A stretch of DNA of 11,355 nt from Collinsella sp. Its GTDB lineage: Bacteria > Actinomycetota > Coriobacteriia > Coriobacteriales > Coriobacteriaceae. Every line of letters starts with the position of its first letter. Positions within the stretch are counted from its first letter, which is position 1. Made by a program: the position numbers and the translations under genes. Under the pieces are notes generated by a model, which was not told the DNA's origin, searched no databases, and saw nothing but the letters and a program-made list of their open reading frames with translations. The stretch spans positions 1-11,355 of the forward strand of contig JAHAGQ010000035.1 in the NCBI GenBank assembly GCA_018373675.1, written 5' to 3'. Below, piece after piece: positions 1 through 4,121 of this stretch.

Positions 1-21
1 ACCGGGACGGGTTCAACGGCA

Positions 22-57
22 GGCCCCGCCGACCGATTGCAAGCGGTCGGCGGGGCC
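22..57 (+). terminator. GC-rich hairpin, possible terminator of a gene left of the window
   Basis: A perfect 14-bp stem (22-35 with 44-57; arm GGCCCCGCCGACCG) encloses an 8-base loop. It has the look of an intrinsic terminator, but neither strand has a clear T-tract after the stem, so termination is an inference. No gene is visible to its left. Confidence 0.4.
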
Positions 58-95
58 ATTGTGGCTCTTGACAGCGGATTGGGTCATATGAGCGA

Positions 96-193
96 AAACG
101 CCCCTAAGCGAGCAAGGTGACGTGAAAGAGGAGGGAAGCGTACTTTTGTACGCGACCGACGATTGAACGTCAGATTGCCGCTTGGGGGCGTTT
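96..193. ncRNA. Candidate structured RNA or nested palindromic element
   Basis: Four stems nest inside one another. 96-110 pairs with 179-193 (15 bp, one G:U at 105/184). 112-115 (GCAA) pairs with 175-178. 118-123 (TGACGT) pairs with 167-172. 138-143 (GCGTAC) pairs with 148-153 around a TTTT tetraloop. The single-stranded parts are purine-rich on the plus strand (124-137, GAAAGAGGAGGG). A consensus-like TTGACA lies at 68-73, but no -10 hexamer sits at the right distance. I cannot assign it to a known riboswitch or ncRNA family. It could be a free ncRNA, a dispersed repeat, or a 3'-UTR structure. The strand is unresolved; the single G:U pair mildly favours plus. Confidence 0.4.
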
Positions 194-205
194 GCAGCGT
201 CGACT

Positions 206-235
206 GGTTACGCGGTTTGGTAAAACCGCGTAACC
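206..235 (-). terminator. Hairpin directly after the dipeptidase stop codon
   Basis: A perfect 13-bp stem (206-218 with 223-235; arm GGTTACGCGGTTT) closes on a 4-base loop. It begins at the base next to the dipeptidase stop codon. On the minus strand it is not followed by a T-tract, so it may protect the mRNA 3' end or act as a weak terminator rather than a classic intrinsic one. Confidence 0.4.
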
Positions 236-1672
236 CTAAAGCTCTAATTCATTCAAACGGAGGATCGCAACAATATAGATCTTGAGCGCCTGCTTGAGCT
301 GTTCCTCGTTGGCGCACTCGTTGGGGCCGTGCATCTGGCCGCCCCATGCGGGCAGCTCCAGGCCGGTCTCCTCGGGGCCAAACGAGACGGCGCGGGCAAA
401 GTTGCGCGCGTACGTGCCGCCGCCCATGGCAAAGGGCTCGGCATGCTTGCCGGTGAACTCGTTATAGGTATCGATAAGCGCCTTCACGGCCGGATCGTCG
501 GCAGACACCGAGAACGGCACCTTCGCACGACCCACACGGCACGTCACGCCAAAACGGCCCACGAGCGGCTCGAGCTGCTCGCGGATGGTATCGGCACTCG
601 TGCTATCGGGGAAGCGCACGTCGATGACCTGCTCGATATGGCCATCCGCCACACGGATGACGCCAGCGTTGCAGGTAAGCGGGCCAAACGCTGGGCTCGT
701 CGCGTCGATACCCAGGCCGCGACCATAGGCATCCGCATGCACAAAGGCCAGGAACTTGACGAACTCGTGCTCGGCAGGCGTCAGCAGGCGCTCGTCGCGT
801 GCACCAAACGCGTCCTCGGCCTCGCGCAGATACGACACGATCAGGCCGACGGCGTTGATGGTGCCCTCAGGCATCGAAGCGTGACCGCCAATACCGTGGG
901 CGAAAATCTGCGCATGCCCGTTATCGAGTGTCGTGATCTCAAGGCGGTCGGCGTTCTCGACCGGCGCCGGCAGCTCATCGGCGGCAATCGCGAGCTCGCA
1001 GATAGACTGCGACGGAATGGCGTTGCTCGCCTCGGCACCGCTCCAGGACACAATGCGCCCGCCGTCGATCTTGGGGCTCACGAACGTCGCCCCAAACTGG
1101 CCCTTCTCAGCATTGCAGACCGGGAACTCGGCATCGGGCGTAAACAAAAAGTCGGGGTCTGCGTTGTTCTCCAGATAATGGTGAACGTCGGACATGCCCA
1201 CTTCCTCATCGCAGCCCAGCAGCGCGCGGAAGGTGTAGCGCGGAACAATGCCGTGCTTGAGCAAGTAGGCGCCGGCGTAGAGTGACAATACCGCCGGGCC
1301 CTTGTCGTCAATCACGCCGCGACCGAGCAGCCAGCCCTCGCGGCGCTCCATGGTGAACGGGTCGGTGTTCCAGCCAGGGCCGGCGGGAACCACGTCCACG
1401 TGGCAGATAGTCGCGAGCTGTTTGTCGCCGCGGCCCGGGATATCGGCGATTCCCACATAGCCCTCGTCGTCGCTCGTCTGATAGCCGAGCTTCTGCGCGA
1501 TGCCGAGCGCGCAATCGAGCGCGTCACGGACCGGGCGGCCAAACGGCGCGCCGGGCTCCGCATCGGCAGAAACTGCCACGGACGGATAACTCACCAGCTG
1601 CTCGATATCGGCGACGACATCCTCCCAGACCTCGTCGACATACTCGGCAACGCTCTGCTCCACCTGATTCAT
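236..1672 (-). CDS. M20-family metallodipeptidase, Sapep/PepV type
   Basis: The predicted cytosolic enzyme has 478 residues and hydrolyses dipeptides with a two-metal centre (Zn or Mn). Visible M20 residues are H91 and D93 (CHVDVVPAG), bridging D122 (GVIDDKG), the catalytic/metal pair E156-E157 (GCDEEVG), D180 (FTPDAEF) and a C-terminal H448 (MHGPNE). The lid domain with GHASMPEGT lies in between. The length and the order HVD-DDKG-DEEVG-HGPNE match the Sapep/PepV dipeptidases rather than the shorter DapE or ArgE enzymes. The start was chosen because AAGGAGG lies 6 bases upstream of the ATG at 1672; the reading frame stays open for 15 codons further upstream without a ribosome site. It lies 54 bases downstream of the HAD gene on the same strand and is probably co-transcribed. 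All expected catalytic residues are present. Exact substrate preference cannot be read from sequence. Confidence 0.92.
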   Translation of the reverse strand: MNQVEQSVAEYVDEVWEDVVADIEQLVSYPSVAVSADAEPGAPFGRPVRDALDCALGIAQKLGYQTSDDEGYVGIADIPGRGDKQLATICHVDVVPAGPGWNTDPFTMERREGWLLGRGVIDDKGPAVLSLYAGAYLLKHGIVPRYTFRALLGCDEEVGMSDVHHYLENNADPDFLFTPDAEFPVCNAEKGQFGATFVSPKIDGGRIVSWSGAEASNAIPSQSICELAIAADELPAPVENADRLEITTLDNGHAQIFAHGIGGHASMPEGTINAVGLIVSYLREAEDAFGARDERLLTPAEHEFVKFLAFVHADAYGRGLGIDATSPAFGPLTCNAGVIRVADGHIEQVIDVRFPDSTSADTIREQLEPLVGRFGVTCRVGRAKVPFSVSADDPAVKALIDTYNEFTGKHAEPFAMGGGTYARNFARAVSFGPEETGLELPAWGGQMHGPNECANEEQLKQALKIYIVAILRLNELEL

Positions 1673-1678
1673 GGACGA

Positions 1679-1685
1679 CCTCCTT
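1679..1685 (-). promoter_or_regulatory. Ribosome binding site deciding the dipeptidase start
   Basis: AAGGAGG on the minus strand, six bases before the ATG at 1672. It sets the start at the MNQVEQ residue and rules out the longer in-frame extension. Confidence 0.8.
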
Positions 1686-1726
1686 ACCAATGAGCGGCGA
1701 GCGTGCCCGCCCCTCACATCAAATAC

Positions 1727-2389
1727 CTATATAGCGAAAAGTTTAGCAAGCTCGGCCACCGAGTGCACCACTGCATCGGCACCCGCCGCCTCGTGCTCGC
1801 CCGGCGCCGCCGCGCCCGAATAGATACCAATGCACGGCACGCTCATCGCGTGCGCGCCCTCGACGTCGTTAAAGCGATCGCCGATCATCACGGCATCGCC
1901 CGCGGCCGCACCCAAGGCCGCCAACGCGTCGCGGACCGAATCGGCCTTGGTCTCGCGCCCCTGCGGCGGATTCATGCCAACCACCGCCTCAAACTGAGAA
2001 AGTCCCAGCTCTCCCACCATGTCAACGCACTTTGCCTCCATGCGCGACGTCGCCACGGCCAAGCGCTTGCCCTGGGCGACCAACCCATCCAGCAGCTCGG
2101 GGATCCCGTCAAACACGGGATACTCCTCCGGTCCCAGCTCGTCAAAAAAGGCGCGGTACTCGTCGGCCACCACAAGCGACTCCTCGCGGGAGAAGCCATA
2201 AAAGTCGTGAAAACTCTTCCACAGGGGCGGCCCGATCATGCGACGCAGGTCACCCATCTGCGCCTCCGAAAACCCGCGTGCAGCCAGCGTCTTGCGCGTC
2301 GAGGTCATCACCGCCCGACCCGTATCGGCCACCGTGCCATCAAAATCAAACAGCACGACCGGCCGTTTGCATATCTCCAGCGCCTCCAT
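1727..2389 (-). CDS. HAD-superfamily hydrolase, probable phosphatase
   Basis: About 220 residues. HAD motif I is DFDGTVADT near the N-terminus (nucleophile and acid/base aspartates). Motif II is TSR after LAVAT. The motif III lysine is in GRETKADSV, and motif IV is GDRFNDVEGA. A helical cap of about 70 residues between motifs I and II gives the subclass I (PGP/Gph-like) layout. It should dephosphorylate a small phosphorylated metabolite in the cytosol; the substrate is unknown. Start: ATG at 2389 has GAGG seven bases upstream. The ATG at 2395 is also in frame but sits against that site, and a GTG at 2422 lacks one. The stop is 54 bases before the dipeptidase start, which suggests an operon. 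It is divergent from degV and shares a 150-base intergenic region with it. Confidence 0.88.
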   Translation of the reverse strand: MEALEICKRPVVLFDFDGTVADTGRAVMTSTRKTLAARGFSEAQMGDLRRMIGPPLWKSFHDFYGFSREESLVVADEYRAFFDELGPEEYPVFDGIPELLDGLVAQGKRLAVATSRMEAKCVDMVGELGLSQFEAVVGMNPPQGRETKADSVRDALAALGAAAGDAVMIGDRFNDVEGAHAMSVPCIGIYSGAAAPGEHEAAGADAVVHSVAELAKLFAI

Positions 2390-2429
2390 CGGCATCCCTC
2401 TTCCCCAGTTGACGATTTCCACACCGACA

Positions 2430-2460
2430 GTTCAAACTGTTGACTATTCAACAATTGAAC
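2430..2460. promoter_or_regulatory. Dyad in the divergent HAD/degV intergenic region
   Basis: GTTCAA (2430-2435) and TGTTG (2438-2442) pair with CAACA (2449-2453) and TTGAAC (2455-2460), giving an 11-bp near-symmetric dyad with a 6-base centre. Its place between divergent genes suggests a regulator-binding site serving one or both. No regulator is encoded nearby, so the partner is unknown. Confidence 0.35.
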
Positions 2461-2483
2461 CTAGAAATGTGGAACGACTCCAC

Positions 2484-2489
2484 TATACT
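2484..2489 (+). promoter_or_regulatory. Probable -10 element of the degV promoter
   Basis: TATACT lies 57 bases before the degV start codon. No good -35 is seen at 16-18 bases; the nearest TTGAAC (2455-2460) is 23 bases away and belongs to the dyad. This suggests an activator-dependent or weak promoter. Confidence 0.35.
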
Positions 2490-2545
2490 TGTCGCACTTT
2501 GCTCTCAGAAGGCGGCGCCGTCGCGCCCCAACGAAAGGTGCAATT

Positions 2546-3406
2546 ATGTCTTTTGCCATCATAACCGACTCCACGTCGGACATCTCCCCCGCCCGCGCCC
2601 AAGAGCTCGGCATTTACGTGATTCCGCTGCATGTGATTATCGAGGGCGAGGACCTGCTCGACCAGGTGCAGATTACCGCCCAAGAGTACGTCGCCCGCAT
2701 GGCCGGCTCCGAGCAGCTGCCGCACACCTCGCAGCCGAGTGCCGGCGAGTTCAAGGAACTCTTTGACCGCGTGCGCGCCGACGGCCACGATAGCGCCATC
2801 TTTATCTCGCTGTGCAGCGAGTGGTCCGCCTGCTACGCCAACGCCAGCCTGACGGCCGAGACGCACGAGCTCGACGTGCGCTGCATCGACTCGCGCACCG
2901 GCTCGGGCGCCGAGGGCCTGCTGGTGGAGTACGCGCTGGCCATGCGCGAGGACGGCCGCAGCCTGGACGAGACCGAGGCGCAGGTCCGCGCGACGCTGCC
3001 CGACGCCCACCTGCTGCTGATTCCCCGCACGCTCGAGAATCTCGTTAAGAACGGCCGCGCGCCCAAGCTCGCCGGCCAGCTCACGCAAATGCTCAACATT
3101 CGCCTGGCCGTTTCGCCGGAGTGGAAATCGGGCGAGATCAAGGCCATAAAAAAGGGCCGCGGTGCCAAGCGCATCGTTACCAACACCATGGCCGATTGCC
3201 TCGCATTTTTGGCCGAGTATCCGGGCTCCAGCGTGCGCGTGCTCACGACCGGCGCCGCCGAGGAGCAGGAGCTTGTCAACGAGGCACTCGCGGGTCAGGA
3301 TTACGTAGACGCCGGCACCGGCCCCATCGGCTGCACCATCGCCACCCACGTAGGCGTCGACGCCATCGCCATCAGCTACTGCCCCCGCTACCAGCCAACT
3401 CACTAG
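2546..3406 (+). CDS. DegV-family fatty-acid-binding protein
   Basis: A full-length protein of 286 residues, typical for DegV. The N-terminus reads IITDSTSDIS, the family signature. HTSQPSAGEF follows near residue 62. The C-terminal domain ends with GPIGCTIATHVGVDAIAIS, matching the conserved GP-x-I-x-x-H-x-G segment. Known family members bind a fatty acid between two alpha/beta domains, and some act as the acyl carrier (FakB) for a fatty acid kinase. No FakA kinase gene is in this window, so that role is inference only. The ATG at 2546 has GAAAGG seven bases upstream; a longer frame from 2489 encodes an arginine-rich stretch without a ribosome site and is rejected. It is transcribed away from the HAD gene. 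Two palindromic repeats follow directly. Confidence 0.92.
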   Translation: MSFAIITDSTSDISPARAQELGIYVIPLHVIIEGEDLLDQVQITAQEYVARMAGSEQLPHTSQPSAGEFKELFDRVRADGHDSAIFISLCSEWSACYANASLTAETHELDVRCIDSRTGSGAEGLLVEYALAMREDGRSLDETEAQVRATLPDAHLLLIPRTLENLVKNGRAPKLAGQLTQMLNIRLAVSPEWKSGEIKAIKKGRGAKRIVTNTMADCLAFLAEYPGSSVRVLTTGAAEEQELVNEALAGQDYVDAGTGPIGCTIATHVGVDAIAISYCPRYQPTH

Positions 3407-3419
3407 GGACGCCCACATC

Positions 3420-3486
3420 AGTTGCGGTGGAATAGGGACTGTTTTTGGCTTATTAGCCGCCAATCAATCCCTATTCCACCGCAACT
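3420..3486. repeat. Palindromic intergenic repeat, copy 1
   Basis: A 19-bp perfect inverted repeat (3420-3438 with 3468-3486; arm AGTTGCGGTGGAATAGGGA) surrounds a 29-base centre that contains a smaller TTGGC/GCCAA pair. It begins 13 bases after the degV stop. A near-identical copy in the same orientation lies at 7118-7184. The look is that of a REP-like dispersed element. There is no T-tract after the stem. Confidence 0.75.
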
Positions 3487-3501
3487 TAGAAGCAGTTCAT
3501 T

Positions 3502-3562
3502 TGGGACGGGGCTAAAAAGACTGGTATCAAACGTTTCAGACCAGTCTTTTAGCCCCGTCCCA
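3502..3562. repeat. Second, unrelated palindrome downstream of degV
   Basis: Arms 3502-3525 and 3540-3562 (core GGGACGGGGCTAAAAAGACT) pair over about 23 bp with a single-base length difference in the A/T run and a 14-base loop. TTTT follows at 3564-3567, so on the plus strand it could end degV transcription. On the minus strand it lies just past the LOG fragment stop. It may be a bidirectional terminator or another REP-like element. Confidence 0.55.
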
Positions 3563-3573
3563 TTTTACCTACC

Positions 3574-3717
3574 CTACATCAGCCCGCTCAGGGCGATGTC
3601 GACGGCTTCGTTGAGGTCGTCGGTGATGTGGACAAGGTCTGGATCGAGTGGGCTGATCATGCCGGCATCCATCACCGGGCCGTTGAGCCAGTCGAACAGG
3701 CCCCTCGCGGTACCCAC
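3574..3717 (-). pseudogene. Detached 3' end of a LOG-family gene
   Basis: The minus strand encodes GLFDWLNGPVM and runs to a natural stop. It matches the last 42 residues of the complete LOG-family protein at 7923-8681 with two substitutions (two serines become aspartate and glycine). Upstream, VGT is still recognisable but two codons are missing (AR in place of EYWQ); then similarity ends at the edge of an inverted-repeat element at 3718. By hand alignment about 21 of 115 nucleotides differ, mostly at silent positions. It has no N-terminal nucleotide-binding motifs and cannot be a functional enzyme. The reading frame stays open leftward into the repeat element but without a credible start. 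Best read as a displaced or left-over gene end. Confidence 0.8.
3686..3703. repeat. 18-bp direct repeat, left copy (possible recombination core)
   Basis: AGCCAGTCGAACAGGCCC is identical to 8035-8052 in the complete LOG gene. It is the longest identical run between the two LOG 3' ends and lies where the fragment begins. That position fits the core of an attachment site, although ordinary codon conservation could also preserve it. Confidence 0.4.
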
Positions 3718-3935
3718 TGGACAAAAAATGGCAAATATGAGTACCGCCACCAAATTAGTAGCAGCAAAATCTCGCCGGAATTGATCATTTCGATCAATTC
3801 CACGTCTTGCCAAGGCTCAAAATTCCGTGTTTAGTGGGTTAGATATATAGAATAATGTGGAATTGGTATTCTATTCTTACCAAATGTTATGAGACTACAT
3901 TAACAACAGTACTCATATTTGACGTTATTTGACCA
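3718..3935. repeat. 218-bp element with 27-bp terminal inverted repeats (MITE-like or structured RNA)
   Basis: The ends 3718-3744 and 3909-3935 are inverted repeats matching at 23 of 27 positions, with a 13-bp perfect core (CAAATATGAGTAC). The outer ends are TGG...CCA and no target-site duplication is evident. Pairing continues inward for about 18 more positions; there most differences are transitions that become G:U pairs in a minus-strand transcript. Inside lie a perfect 10-bp hairpin (GGAATTGATC, 3777-3786 with 3792-3801), a TTGGTA/TACCAA hairpin (3863-3868 with 3878-3883), and a competing 9-bp pair (3795-3803 with 3857-3865). It is markedly AT-rich and has no credible gene. The left end abuts the LOG fragment exactly. 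Confidence 0.6.
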
Positions 3936-3980
3936 CGGAGTCATTCGAGGACCCCTCCCCACGCCGCCAACACGCCCCAT

Positions 3981-4030
3981 AGCCGCCAAAACACCTTTAA
4001 CAACAGCCGCCGCACGTTTTGGCACCGGCT
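3981..4030. promoter_or_regulatory. Hairpin upstream of the primase-helicase gene
   Basis: AGCCGCCAAAAC (3981-3992) pairs with GTTTTGG (4016-4022) and CGGCT (4026-4030), giving 12 bp with a 3-base bulge and a 23-base loop, 91 bases before the start codon. It could lie in the 5' leader or be a binding site. I see no convincing promoter in 3936-4121: TTGCCA at 4033-4038 has only a poor -10 (CACTAT) at 17 bases. Confidence 0.3.
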
Positions 4031-4121
4031 AATTGCCACTCACGGATCGGTACCCCACTATTACCGAACCAAAATCGAAGTCGCATATCTCATAAAGCTG
4101 AAATGACGTACCCTCATCCCA

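Noticed and set aside
68..121. TTGACA (68-73) as a promoter and a 10-codon leader peptide from ATG 88
   Set aside because: No -10 at a usable distance, no ribosome site, and the peptide has no run of regulatory codons.
329..1285. Long plus-strand open frame opposite the dipeptidase gene
   Set aside because: It mirrors the real gene's codon bias, has no ribosome site or recognisable domain, and the minus strand carries intact M20 motifs.
1703..2443. Plus-strand open frame opposite the HAD gene
   Set aside because: Arginine/histidine-rich antisense translation with no motifs; HAD motifs on the minus strand are complete.
2483..3463. Minus-strand open frame opposite degV
   Set aside because: Antisense shadow of a high-GC gene; it also runs through the palindromic repeat.
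3420..3562. CRISPR-like array downstream of degV
   Set aside because: The two palindromes differ in sequence, there are no regularly spaced direct repeats and no cas genes.
3574..3813. 79-residue protein from a TTG start reading through the repeat element into the LOG fragment
   Set aside because: The N-terminal half is the translated inverted-repeat element, the start is weak, and the rest lacks LOG catalytic motifs.
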